A stretch of 64,000 nt of DNA from RUG13615 sp040307715 (lineage in GTDB: Bacteria; Bacillota; Clostridia; Peptostreptococcales; Anaerovoracaceae), in the NCBI GenBank assembly GCA_040307715.1, contig JAWRJC010000026.1, forward strand, positions 17,346 through 81,345. Direction: 5' to 3'. Shown here piece after piece: positions 9,848 through 16,960 of this stretch. The translations under genes were made by a program, and so were the position numbers. Position 1 is the stretch's first letter. Each line of letters opens with the position of its first letter. The notes under the pieces are model-generated. The model did no database searches. It saw only the letters and a list, made by a program, of their open reading frames with translations, and was not told where the DNA came from.

Positions 9848-10558
9848 CTATTTATCGTCACGCTGAGCAGCTTCGTCGCAGCCCTCCCACTTGGAGAATC
9901 TGCAGCCGCAGTAGTTCTGCCGGTAAAGGCCGTACTTCTTTGACAGTTCGATGCTGCGCTTGAAGCCGTCCTTTTTCTTGAAGTTGGCATCCAGATAACT
10001 GATGCCGTACTGCGCGCCGAGCCGCTTGCCGATCGCGCTGATCGTCGCATAGTCCTTGTGCGGACTGACCGTCAGTGTCGTACCGAACACATCGTAATGC
10101 AGCAGGCTCGCCGTCTCGGCGGTCTTCTGCAGGCGCATGATGAAACAGACCCCGCATCTGGCCCCGCCTTCAGGCTCCTCCTCCAGTCCTTTGACCGCCG
10201 CAAGGAAACGCTCCGGATCATACGGTGCCTCCATAAAGGATACCCTGCCGGCCGTGCCGGGTTCCGCATTGAACTTCTGCAGAAATTCCATCTGCGCGGC
10301 CTTGCGCCGCTCGTACTCCGCCGGGTCATCGATGTTCGGGTTGTAGTAATAGACCGTGATATCGTAATCGCCGAGGAGACGCTCGATACAGGCTGTGCTG
10401 CAGGGCCCGCAGCAACTGTGCAGCAGGAGATGCGGCTTTGCGAGCTGTGTCTCTCTGTCAGACGGTGCAAGAAACAGATCATCCCGCTCCGCAGCGCCGT
10501 TTTCCAGTATGCAAGCGCCGCCAGGCGCAGTCTTTGTACCGTCTTTTTTATCCTGCAT
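9848..10558 (-). CDS. queH: Epoxyqueuosine reductase QueH
   Basis: This 236-residue protein catalyses the last step of queuosine tRNA modification, reducing epoxyqueuosine. It has the family cysteine sets LLLHSCCGPC near residue 47, CGVCF in the middle, and the C-terminal NYCGCRFSKWEGC, which bind an iron-sulfur cluster and a second metal in QueH. The N-terminal extension of about 40 residues before LLLHSCCGPC is longer than usual, so an internal start is possible. It diverges from the radical SAM gene across only 50 bases. Confidence 0.93.
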   Translation of the reverse strand: MQDKKDGTKTAPGGACILENGAAERDDLFLAPSDRETQLAKPHLLLHSCCGPCSTACIERLLGDYDITVYYYNPNIDDPAEYERRKAAQMEFLQKFNAEPGTAGRVSFMEAPYDPERFLAAVKGLEEEPEGGARCGVCFIMRLQKTAETASLLHYDVFGTTLTVSPHKDYATISAIGKRLGAQYGISYLDANFKKKDGFKRSIELSKKYGLYRQNYCGCRFSKWEGCDEAAQRDDK

Positions 10559-10590
10559 GGAAGTCCGTTCCTCTTCACAACAACTGCGGA

Positions 10591-10600
10591 ATATTATACC
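10591..10600 (+). promoter_or_regulatory. Possible -10 element for a leaderless transcript
   Basis: The AT-rich ATATTATACC ends 8 bases before the ATG at 10609. A start of transcription 6-8 bases downstream would coincide with the start codon. No Shine-Dalgarno sequence is seen, and no convincing -35 hexamer is at standard spacing. Confidence 0.4.
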
Positions 10601-10608
10601 ATAGATGC

Positions 10609-11532
10609 ATGGAAAACACTACCCGGATCAACATGATCGGGCCCTGGCTCGAGGCGCATTTCGGAGGCAAAGTCGTCAAGCTCCCGCTCGACGGCGGCTT
10701 TACTTGCCCAAACCGCGACGGGACCTGCGGAACGGGCGGCTGCATCTTCTGTTCTCCGGCCGGTTCCGGAGAATCCGCTGTCCCCATCACAGAAGACACC
10801 GCAGCGTCTCACAAGCGTATTTCTCAGAAAATCGGAACCTTGCAGGAGAAGTGGCCGGAAGCGCAGCGATTCCTCGCCTACTTTCAGAATTATACATCCA
10901 CCTATGCGCCGGCAGAACGGCTCCGCACGCTTTACGGGGCCGCCCTTTCCCATCAAGGCATCGCCGGGCTGGCCGTTGCGACGCGCCCCGACTGCCTGCC
11001 GGCGGAGGTGCTGGATCTGCTGTCCGAACTCAACGAGAGAACCTTCCTCTGGGTCGAGCTCGGGCTGCAGACCATCCACAGCGATACGATCAACCGCGGC
11101 TACCCGCTCGCAGTCTACGACCGGGCTGTACAGGTGCTCGAAGAACGCGGGATCCGCACTGTGACCCATCTGCTGTTCGGACTGCCCGGCGAATCGCGAC
11201 GGGACATGCTCGACTCCGTGCGGTATGTCTGCCGCAGAGGTCTCTTCGGGCTCAAATTCCATATGCTCAATGTCGTCAGGGGCTCCGCGCTTGCGGAAAC
11301 GATGCCTGACTATCTGCCCTTCCGGTCGCCGGAGGACTACGTGGATCTCGTCGTGGACGCGCTCAAACTCGTGCCGCCGGAGATGACCATCCACCGGCTG
11401 ACCGGCGACGTCCCCTACGGCGCACTCATCAGTCCGCCCTGGGCATATCAGAAACGAACCGTCACCAATGCCATCCTGCACGAACTTAAGGCGCGTGACA
11501 TCTGGCAGGGCATGGACCGGGAGACTCCGTAG
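10609..11532 (+). CDS. TIGR01212-family radical SAM protein
   Basis: This protein of about 307 residues has the radical SAM cysteine cluster in FTCPNRDGTCGTGGCIFC near residue 25, followed by TIM-barrel motifs such as ELGLQTIHSDT and HLLFGLPGE. The C-terminal MTIHRLTGDVP block is typical of the YhcC/TIGR01212 group. The substrate is not established. The ATG at 10609 was chosen because it starts just before the conserved NMIGPWL block; the 57 in-frame codons upstream overlap queH on the other strand. It has no ribosome site, so leaderless translation is possible. Confidence 0.9.
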   Translation: MENTTRINMIGPWLEAHFGGKVVKLPLDGGFTCPNRDGTCGTGGCIFCSPAGSGESAVPITEDTAASHKRISQKIGTLQEKWPEAQRFLAYFQNYTSTYAPAERLRTLYGAALSHQGIAGLAVATRPDCLPAEVLDLLSELNERTFLWVELGLQTIHSDTINRGYPLAVYDRAVQVLEERGIRTVTHLLFGLPGESRRDMLDSVRYVCRRGLFGLKFHMLNVVRGSALAETMPDYLPFRSPEDYVDLVVDALKLVPPEMTIHRLTGDVPYGALISPPWAYQKRTVTNAILHELKARDIWQGMDRETP

Positions 11533-11538
11533 ACACAC

Positions 11539-11567
11539 AAAAACCGGGAAACAGGTCCCGGTTTTTT
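11539..11567. terminator. Bidirectional intrinsic terminator
   Basis: The stem ACCGGGA/TCCCGGT has a 6-base loop, with T-rich flanks on both strands. It serves the radical SAM gene (plus) and tdk (minus). Confidence 0.9.
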
Positions 11568-11581
11568 GATCTCTCCATCGC

Positions 11582-12169
11582 TCACGCTTTCTCCGGGCCG
11601 GTCCGCCCGTCATTGTAGTGCTTTCTGCACAGCGGGATATACATATCCATCCCGCCGACCGCGATCTGCGGACCCTCTTTGACGAACTTGCCGTCCACGA
11701 TGCGCGCGACCATTGTCGCCTTGCGGCCGCACCAGCAGATCGTCTTGATCTCCTCGATCTTGTCCGCATAGACCAGCAGGTAGTAAGAGCCTTCAAACAG
11801 CTCGTTGCGGAAGTCGTTCTTAAGGCCGTACGCCATGACCGGCACGTCGCAGCTGTCCACGATCTCTGTCATCTCGAGGATGTGATGCTTTTTGAGGAAC
11901 TGGCACTCGTCGACGAGTACGCAGTCCACCGGATGGCGTTCATTTTCCTCCAGGAAGAGTTCGAGGATATTGGTGTCCTCATCCACGGGGATCGCTTCCC
12001 GCTCGAGGCCGACTCTGGATGTGATGACGCCCACCCCGTTGCGGTCATCGACCGACGGTGTCAGACAAAGGACGCGCTTGCCCCGTTCCTCGTAGTTGTA
12101 TGCCACCTTGAGAAGCTCGATCGACTTCCCGGCATTCATCGTACTGTATTTATAGAATAGCTGTGCCAT
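11582..12169 (-). CDS. tdk: Thymidine kinase
   Basis: This 195-residue type II thymidine kinase is a nucleoside salvage enzyme. Motifs in order are the P-loop region YKYSTMNAGKS, the Walker B-like CVLVDECQFL, and a zinc-binding C-terminal part with CWCGRKA and a CRKH ligand pair. The ATG at 12169 follows AAGGAGAAACC; the frame stays open further upstream into tRNA sequence, but that is not coding. It is directly downstream of the tRNA operon with no obvious promoter of its own. Confidence 0.96.
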   Translation of the reverse strand: MAQLFYKYSTMNAGKSIELLKVAYNYEERGKRVLCLTPSVDDRNGVGVITSRVGLEREAIPVDEDTNILELFLEENERHPVDCVLVDECQFLKKHHILEMTEIVDSCDVPVMAYGLKNDFRNELFEGSYYLLVYADKIEEIKTICWCGRKATMVARIVDGKFVKEGPQIAVGGMDMYIPLCRKHYNDGRTGPEKA

Positions 12170-12186
12170 GGTTTCTCCTTGCGACG

Positions 12187-12224
12187 GAAAACAAAATAAC
12201 CCCACGAGCATTGCTGGCGTGAGG
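12187..12224 (-). terminator. Terminator-like hairpin after the tRNA operon, before tdk
   Basis: On the minus strand CCTCACG pairs with CGTGGGG (one G-U) around an 11-base loop and is followed by TTATTTTGTTTT. It would end the tRNA transcript, or act as a leaky attenuator for tdk. Confidence 0.65.
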
Positions 12225-12240
12225 CTACTTTGGAAGTAAG

Positions 12241-12316
12241 TGGTGCTCAGACTCGGAATTGAACCAAGGACACGGGGATTTTCAGTCCCCTGCTCTACCA
12301 ACTGAGCTATCTGAGC
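12241..12316 (-). tRNA. tRNA-Phe (GAA)
   Basis: This 76-base cloverleaf has the anticodon loop CTGAAAA, acceptor stem GCTCAGA/TCTGAGC, and an encoded CCA end. It is the last gene of the 15-tRNA operon. Confidence 0.96.
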
Positions 12317-12366
12317 AAGTCATATTCAGTTTTAGCATATCCCACACCAACATGCAAGAGTTTTTT

Positions 12367-12442
12367 TGGTGGGCCATCAGGGATTTGAACCCGGGACCGA
12401 CCGGTTATGAGCCGGGTGCTCTGACCGCTGAGCTAATGGCCC
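12367..12442 (-). tRNA. tRNA with CAT anticodon (elongator Met or lysidine-type Ile2)
   Basis: This 76-base cloverleaf has the loop CTCATAA and encoded CCA. The fully paired G1-C72 acceptor stem excludes an initiator tRNA. Met and Ile2 cannot be separated by eye; the start GGGCCATTAGCTCAG fits either. Confidence 0.9.
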
Positions 12443-12465
12443 ACATAGGCCGACCGTTTTTGCTT

Positions 12466-12542
12466 TGGTCGGAGTGACAGGATTTGAACCTGCGGCCCTC
12501 TGCTCCCAAAGCAGATGCGCTACCAAGCTGCGCCACACTCCG
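12466..12542 (-). tRNA. tRNA-Pro (TGG)
   Basis: This 77-base cloverleaf has the anticodon loop TTTGGGA, acceptor CGGAGTG/CACTCCG, and encoded CCA. Confidence 0.96.
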
Positions 12543-12553
12543 ATGAAGAAGAT

Positions 12554-12629
12554 TGGCAGGGGCAGTAGGACTTGAACCCACGGCACGCGGTTTTGGAGAC
12601 CGCTGCTCTACCAACTGAGCTATACCCCT
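12554..12629 (-). tRNA. tRNA-Trp (CCA)
   Basis: This 76-base cloverleaf has the anticodon loop CTCCAAA, acceptor AGGGGTA paired with TGCCCCT, discriminator G, and encoded CCA. Confidence 0.96.
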
Positions 12630-12672
12630 GCATCATTCGTCGGTACTGCAGCCAGTCAAACTGGATGTAGTA

Positions 12673-12763
12673 TGGCGGAGAAGATGGGATTCGAACCCAT
12701 GCGGCCCTTGCGAACCCTAACGATTTAGCAAACCGTCCTCTTCAGCCTCTTGAGTACTTCTCC
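12673..12763 (-). tRNA. tRNA-Ser (GCT)
   Basis: This 91-base class II tRNA has a long variable arm, the anticodon loop TTGCTAA, acceptor GGAGAAG/CTTCTCC, and encoded CCA. Confidence 0.96.
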
Positions 12764-12777
12764 AAATCTGATTGAGT

Positions 12778-12866
12778 TGGCGGAGAGAGTGGGATTCGAA
12801 CCCACGGCCCCTTTCGGAGTCACCGGTTTTCAAGACCGGCTCCTTAAACCACTCGGACACCTCTCC
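12778..12866 (-). tRNA. tRNA-Ser (TGA)
   Basis: This 89-base class II tRNA has a long variable arm, the anticodon loop CTTGAAA, acceptor GGAGAGG paired with CTCTCC, and encoded CCA. Confidence 0.96.
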
Positions 12867-12896
12867 GCACAAGGCCGTCCTCTGGCTTTCAATAAA

Positions 12897-12972
12897 TGGT
12901 GACCCAACCGAGGCTCGAACTCGGGACACCTTGATTAAAAGTCAAGTGCTCTGCCTACTGAGCTATTGGGTC
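12897..12972 (-). tRNA. tRNA-Lys (TTT)
   Basis: This 76-base cloverleaf has the anticodon loop CTTTTAA, acceptor GACCCAA/TTGGGTC, and encoded CCA. Confidence 0.96.
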
Positions 12973-13000
12973 ATGATCACGTTGCTCCAGGAGCAATATA

Positions 13001-13077
13001 TGGCTGAGGTGGCAGGACTCGAACCTGCGAATGCCGGGATCAAAACCCGGTGCGTTAACCAACTTCGCCACACCCCA
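13001..13077 (-). tRNA. tRNA-Gln (TTG)
   Basis: This 77-base cloverleaf has the anticodon loop TTTTGAT, acceptor TGGGGTG/CACCTCA with a G-U pair, and encoded CCA. The weak T1-A72 pair is typical of tRNA-Gln. Confidence 0.95.
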
Positions 13078-13098
13078 TCACCGTCAAATTGGAAAAAA

Positions 13099-13175
13099 TG
13101 GCGAGCCCACAGGGATTCGAACCCCGGACACACGGCTTAGAAGGCCGTTGCTCTATCCGACTGAGCTATGGACCC
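13099..13175 (-). tRNA. tRNA-Arg (TCT)
   Basis: This 77-base cloverleaf has the anticodon loop CTTCTAA, acceptor GGGTCCA paired with TGGGCTC, and encoded CCA. Confidence 0.95.
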
Positions 13176-13229
13176 GCATTACGACACGTTCCTGCTCCGC
13201 AGCGGGAGTGTGAAGTCGTCATATTCGGT

Positions 13230-13303
<74 letters not shown>

Positions 13304-13342
13304 ATATTGATTGGGAGCAATTTTCATTGCTCCCAGAATTGT

Positions 13343-13417
13343 TGGAGCGGAAGACGAGATTCGAACTCGCGACCCTCGCCTTGGCAAGGCGATGCTCTAC
13401 CCCTGAGCCACTTCCGC
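13343..13417 (-). tRNA. tRNA-Gly (GCC)
   Basis: This 75-base cloverleaf has the anticodon loop TTGCCAA, acceptor GCGGAAG/CTTCCGC, and encoded CCA. Confidence 0.96.
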
Positions 13418-13425
13418 ACATGTAT

Positions 13426-13510
13426 TGGTGGAGGAGAGTGGATTCGAACCACTGTAGGCGTAGCCAACGGATTTACAGTCCGCCCCCTTTAGCCACTCGG
13501 GCACTCCTCC
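13426..13510 (-). tRNA. tRNA-Tyr (GTA)
   Basis: This 85-base class II tRNA has a long variable arm, the anticodon loop CTGTAAA, acceptor GGAGGAG/CTCCTCC, and encoded CCA. Confidence 0.96.
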
Positions 13511-13544
13511 ATATGTGATACCCTTTGCGGGGGATAGACTGATT

Positions 13545-13620
13545 TGGAGCTGGCAAAGGGACTCGAACCCCCGACCTGCTGATTACAAATCAGCTGCTCT
13601 ACCAACTGAGCTATGCCAGC
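13545..13620 (-). tRNA. tRNA-Thr (TGT)
   Basis: This 76-base cloverleaf has the anticodon loop TTTGTAA, acceptor GCTGGCA/TGCCAGC, and encoded CCA. Confidence 0.96.
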
Positions 13621-13644
13621 ATATCGGCCTACCGAGAAAAAAAT

Positions 13645-13721
13645 TGGCGATCCGAACGGGGCTCGAACCCGTGACCTCCAGCGTGACAGGCTGGCATTCT
13701 AACCAACTGAACTACCGGACC
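13645..13721 (-). tRNA. tRNA-Asp (GTC)
   Basis: This 77-base cloverleaf has the anticodon loop CTGTCAC, acceptor GGTCCGG paired with TCGGATC (two G-U), and encoded CCA. Confidence 0.95.
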
Positions 13722-13739
13722 GTAATGTAACGCACTCGT

Positions 13740-13815
13740 TGGTGGGCGCTACAGGGCTCGAACCTGTGACCCCCTGCTTGTAAGGCAGGTGCTCTCCCAG
13801 CTGAGCTAAGCGCCC
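13740..13815 (-). tRNA. tRNA-Val (TAC)
   Basis: This 76-base cloverleaf has the anticodon loop CTTACAA, acceptor GGGCGCT/AGCGCCC, and encoded CCA. It is the first gene of the tRNA operon. Confidence 0.96.
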
Positions 13816-13851
13816 CGGTAGGTCATACCGACATACTCGGCACAGTTATGT

Positions 13852-13880
13852 ATCTTAACGGAAAGTCACGCACATGTCAA
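13852..13880 (-). promoter_or_regulatory. Promoter of the tRNA operon
   Basis: On the minus strand a perfect TTGACA (13875-13880) lies 17 bases from TAAGAT (13852-13857). Transcription would start about 30 bases before tRNA-Val. It is the only strong promoter for the 15 tRNAs. Confidence 0.9.
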
Positions 13881-13978
13881 GGGGTTTTTTACAGTTAAAT
13901 AAACATTTATTTTTGCGCGGGATCGCACATGCGATCCGGCACCCCGGCTGTCAGCCGCGGCAAACATTTCATTTCCCG

Positions 13979-14596
13979 TTATCCGACAAAACAAACTGTT
14001 TCTTTGATCCTAAGATCCCCTTTCGTGATGCCGCGCAGGCGCTCCAAAAGATCCTCCTCCCGCTCCTTGTCCGTGGCGATCACCATTGTCACGTCCGCTG
14101 CGAACTGCTTGTCCTCGCAGCAATGCGCCCCCTCCTCCAGCAGGCGTTCGATCAGCGCCAGATGCGGGTACGCAAAGGAGACGGTCAGCCTGACCATTTC
14201 ACGGGCTTCACGGATGCCCGCCGCTTCCACCGCCTGTTTGGCGGAACCGGTGTAAGCCCGCACCAGACCGCCGGTGCCGAGTTTGATACCGCCGAAATAC
14301 CGGGTCACGACGAGCACCACATTGGTCAGCCCCTCCTTGACGAGATACTGGACCATCGGCGCGCCGGACGTGCCCTGCGGTTCGCCGTCGTCGCTCGCCC
14401 ACTGGACCTGCATATTGTCACCGATCACCATCGCCGGCACGTTGTGCGTCGCGTCTTTATACTGTTCGCGGACCGCGGCGAGAAATGCGTCCGCCTCCTC
14501 CCTGCTGCCGACCGGGCGCGCGTGCGCGATAAAGCGGGAACGTTCGACCACCTGCTCCACATGGACCTCTTTTGCAAGCGTTTTATAAAGTATCAT
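13979..14596 (-). CDS. YigZ/IMPACT-family protein
   Basis: This 205-residue protein has an N-terminal UPF0029/IMPACT domain with the conserved RSRFIAHARPV, SDDGEPQGTSGAPM and VVTRYFGGIKLGTGGLVRAY blocks, then a DUF1949-like ferredoxin fold at about 135-205. The family is linked to translation regulation, but the bacterial role is unclear. The ATG at 14596 overlaps the end of hflX by 14 bases. Upstream in-frame codons lie inside hflX and are not used. The stretch between its end and the tRNA promoter (13881-13978) holds only a small hairpin at 13920-13937 without a T-run. Confidence 0.92.
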   Translation of the reverse strand: MILYKTLAKEVHVEQVVERSRFIAHARPVGSREEADAFLAAVREQYKDATHNVPAMVIGDNMQVQWASDDGEPQGTSGAPMVQYLVKEGLTNVVLVVTRYFGGIKLGTGGLVRAYTGSAKQAVEAAGIREAREMVRLTVSFAYPHLALIERLLEEGAHCCEDKQFAADVTMVIATDKEREEDLLERLRGITKGDLRIKETVCFVG

Positions 14597-15881
14597 ACGC
14601 CGCCACCCGCTCATAATCCTTTCCGTCCAGTTCCACTGTAACAGCCGTTCCTTCGGACGTGTGTTCCATGGTCCTGACCACTCCTTTATCACAGACGTAG
14701 GACAGCACATCGCCGCGCGTGTACGGGATCAGGAGCGTCACCGTCCGCCGGTCCCCGTAGAGCGTCGCCAGGATCGCTGCCAGAAGTTCCTCCGCCCCGT
14801 CCCCTGTTTTCGCGGAGAGCAGGATGCCCGGTCTTGCCGGCAGGAACGGTTCGCCGTCCGGTCCGCAGCCGTCTGTCAGAAGATCCGACTTGTTGTAGGC
14901 GATGATCATATCCTTGCTGCCGGCGCCGATCTCACGCAGTACCTGCTCGGTGACATCCATAAAGTGTTCCATCTCCGGCACGGAAACATCGACCACATGC
15001 AGCAGCAGATCCGCTTCCGCCGCCTCTTCCAGCGTCGCCCGGAAAGCCTTGATCAGTTCGTGCGGCAGTTTGCTGACGAACCCGACGGTATCTGAAAGAA
15101 TGAATCCGCGCCCTTTCTCCGGAGTGATACTGCGCTGCTCCGCATCGAGCGTCGCAAACAGCATGTCTTCGGAGAAGACCTCTTTTTCCTCTCTGCCCTC
15201 CAGCGACAGCAGGCGGTTCATGACCGCGGATTTGCCAGCGTTCGTATAGCCGACCAGCGCGACGGTCGGGATCTCGTTGCGGCGGCGCTGTTTGCGCTTG
15301 AGTGCAGCTGTCTTTTCGGCACGCGCAAGTTCCGCCCGGATGTCGTCGATCCGCGCCTGGATATGACGCCTGTCTGTCTCCAGTTTCTTTTCCCCCGGAC
15401 CGCGGGTGCCGATCCCGCCGCCGAGCCTCGACAGCGACCTGCCAAAGCCGAGCAGCCGCGGCATCCGGTACCGGAGCTGCGCCAGTTCGACCTGCAGTTT
15501 GCCTTCCTTTGACACAGCGCGGCGGGCGAAGATATCGAGGATCAGAATGGTCCGGTCGATGACCCGCACACCGAGCGCTTCCTCGAGATTGCGGATCTGC
15601 GCACCGGTCAGTTCATCGTCGAAGATCACAGTATCCGCGACCCCGTTCGCGCACATCTGCGCAAGTTCCTCCACCTTGCCTTTGCCTATAAAGGTGGCCG
15701 GCCGGGGGCGTTCCATTTTCTGTATCACAAAACCGGCTGTTTCGCCGCCGGCTGCTTCCGCAAGCGCTTCCAGTTCATCGAGTGACCGCTGCGCATCCCC
15801 GCTGCCCAGATCTGCACCGACCAGGATCGCGGTGAACCGGTCTTCCTGTCTGACTTCGTTGTTCTCAGTGAAATCGATCAT
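14583..15881 (-). CDS. hflX: Ribosome-associated GTPase HflX
   Basis: This 432-residue GTPase splits stalled or hibernating ribosomes in its family. The N-terminal HflX domain has GKGKVEEL and the FDDELTGAQIRNLE block. The linker has the glycine-rich SRLGGGIGTRGPGE motif. The G domain carries GYTNAGKS, DTVGF and NKSDL. The ATG at 15881 (MIDFTEN) is preferred over one at 15938, because the latter would lie upstream of a stable hairpin. It follows codY at about 70 bases. Confidence 0.95.
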   Translation of the reverse strand: MIDFTENNEVRQEDRFTAILVGADLGSGDAQRSLDELEALAEAAGGETAGFVIQKMERPRPATFIGKGKVEELAQMCANGVADTVIFDDELTGAQIRNLEEALGVRVIDRTILILDIFARRAVSKEGKLQVELAQLRYRMPRLLGFGRSLSRLGGGIGTRGPGEKKLETDRRHIQARIDDIRAELARAEKTAALKRKQRRRNEIPTVALVGYTNAGKSAVMNRLLSLEGREEKEVFSEDMLFATLDAEQRSITPEKGRGFILSDTVGFVSKLPHELIKAFRATLEEAAEADLLLHVVDVSVPEMEHFMDVTEQVLREIGAGSKDMIIAYNKSDLLTDGCGPDGEPFLPARPGILLSAKTGDGAEELLAAILATLYGDRRTVTLLIPYTRGDVLSYVCDKGVVRTMEHTSEGTAVTVELDGKDYERVAAYDTL

Positions 15882-15899
15882 CTTATCCCATGTGAAATA

Positions 15900-15930
15900 C
15901 CCCGAAACGCAACAACGCGGCGCTTCGGGG
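15900..15930 (-). other. Stable hairpin between codY and hflX
   Basis: An 11-base-pair stem (CCCCGAAACGC against GCGCTTCGGGG, one imperfect pair) separates the two genes. No T-run follows on the minus strand, so it is more likely an mRNA stability or partial attenuation element than a full terminator. Confidence 0.6.
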
Positions 15931-15952
15931 AAGGTCATCGCGGTATGGTCTG

Positions 15953-16729
15953 CTATTTGTCCAGCCCGAGCTGTTCAAAGAACTTTTCGTTGAGGACTTT
16001 GATATGCGTCCCCTTCATCCCCAGCGACTTCGACTCGATGACGCCGGCGCTCTCCAGCTTGCGGAGCGCATTGACGATGACGGAACGCGTGATGCGGGAT
16101 CTGTCCGCGACTTTGCTGGCGATCAGGATGCCCTCGCTGCCGTCCAGTTCTTCAAAGATCTTATGGACCGCCTCGTGTTCGGAATACGACAGGGTGCTGA
16201 TGGCCATGCGGACCACCTCTTCCTGACGGATCTCCTCTTCCTGCTCGAGTGTCTTGACGCGCTGGATCTCCAGCCCGACAACGGTCGCGCCGACTTCCGC
16301 AAGGACCAGATCCTCATCGGTATATTCCGGCTCATAACGGGCCAGAATGAGCGTGCCCCACCTTTTACCTCCGCCGAGGATCGGGATGAAGGTATGATAC
16401 TTTTCCTTGGTATCCTCGTCGTCCTTGAAGATCTTCAGCAATTCTTCATGCTGCAGATTGGGGGTCGTCTCCTGCAGTTTCATGAGCTCCACCCCGTAGC
16501 TCTTCGGGAACGCGAATTCGCCTGTTGCCGGATCTTCAACAAGGGAACTGTCTTCCACAACGGAGAGATCGACGCCGAGCACTTTGCCGTTCACATCTAC
16601 GATATAAACGTTGCTGTCCGTCAGCTCCCGCAGCACAATACAGATATCCGTGAAAGAGAAGGTCCCTTTCGGCGATTCCTGAAGCAGCCAATTCAATTTT
16701 CTGACTTTCGCCAACACATCCTGTTGCAT
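15953..16729 (-). CDS. codY: GTP/branched-chain amino acid-responsive global regulator CodY
   Basis: This 258-residue repressor senses GTP and branched-chain amino acids. The N-terminal GAF domain starts LAKVRKLNWLLQES. The C-terminal winged helix has the conserved ASKVADRSRITRSVIVNALR and ESKSLGMKGTHIKVLN. AGGAG precedes the ATG at 16729. A full promoter lies about 60 bases upstream, and two CodY-box-like sequences are near it. hslU ends upstream with its own terminator, so codY heads a codY-hflX-yigZ unit. In Bacillus codY ends the clpQ-clpY operon. Confidence 0.97.
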   Translation of the reverse strand: MQQDVLAKVRKLNWLLQESPKGTFSFTDICIVLRELTDSNVYIVDVNGKVLGVDLSVVEDSSLVEDPATGEFAFPKSYGVELMKLQETTPNLQHEELLKIFKDDEDTKEKYHTFIPILGGGKRWGTLILARYEPEYTDEDLVLAEVGATVVGLEIQRVKTLEQEEEIRQEEVVRMAISTLSYSEHEAVHKIFEELDGSEGILIASKVADRSRITRSVIVNALRKLESAGVIESKSLGMKGTHIKVLNEKFFEQLGLDK

Positions 16730-16787
16730 GCTATTCTCCTTTAGTACAGGCGGGAAATACACATATTCCCCTCATTATGTTGCTTCG

Positions 16788-16816
16788 ATTATATAGAAGA
16801 ATCGCCCGTTCGGCAA
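16788..16816 (-). promoter_or_regulatory. codY promoter
   Basis: TTGCCG (16811-16816) is separated by 17 bases from a perfect TATAAT (16788-16793) on the minus strand. Confidence 0.85.
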
Positions 16817-16827
16817 TGATATTTTTG

Positions 16828-16842
16828 ATTTTTTTGAAAAGT
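16828..16842. promoter_or_regulatory. CodY-box-like sequence upstream of codY
   Basis: The 15-mer ATTTTTTTGAAAAGT matches the CodY consensus AATTTTCWGAAAATT at 12 positions and lies 12 bases upstream of the -35 box. The region is AT-rich, so chance is a real alternative. Confidence 0.4.
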
Positions 16843-16892
16843 TTCCTGTGTTTGTACAATTGATTGAATTTAAAATATAACAACAGTATCCG

Positions 16893-16931
16893 CAAAACCA
16901 AAAAGACCCGCTCCGCCTCACGGAGCAGGTC
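16893..16931 (-). terminator. Intrinsic terminator of the topA-hslV-hslU unit
   Basis: The GC-rich stem GACCTGCTCCG/CGGAGCGGGTC has a short loop and is followed on the minus strand by TTTTTGGTTTT. Confidence 0.92.
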
Positions 16932-16960
16932 TTCTGTCGGTTTTTTCCGGGGATCCGCGG

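Noticed and set aside
12170..12301. An N-terminal extension of tdk by 44 codons
   Set aside because: It would run through a terminator hairpin and into tRNA-Phe; the start with AAGGAG fits the family length.
13920..13937. A hairpin (GGATCGC/GCGATCC) after yigZ considered as a terminator
   Set aside because: No T-run follows on the minus strand, so it cannot be called an intrinsic terminator.
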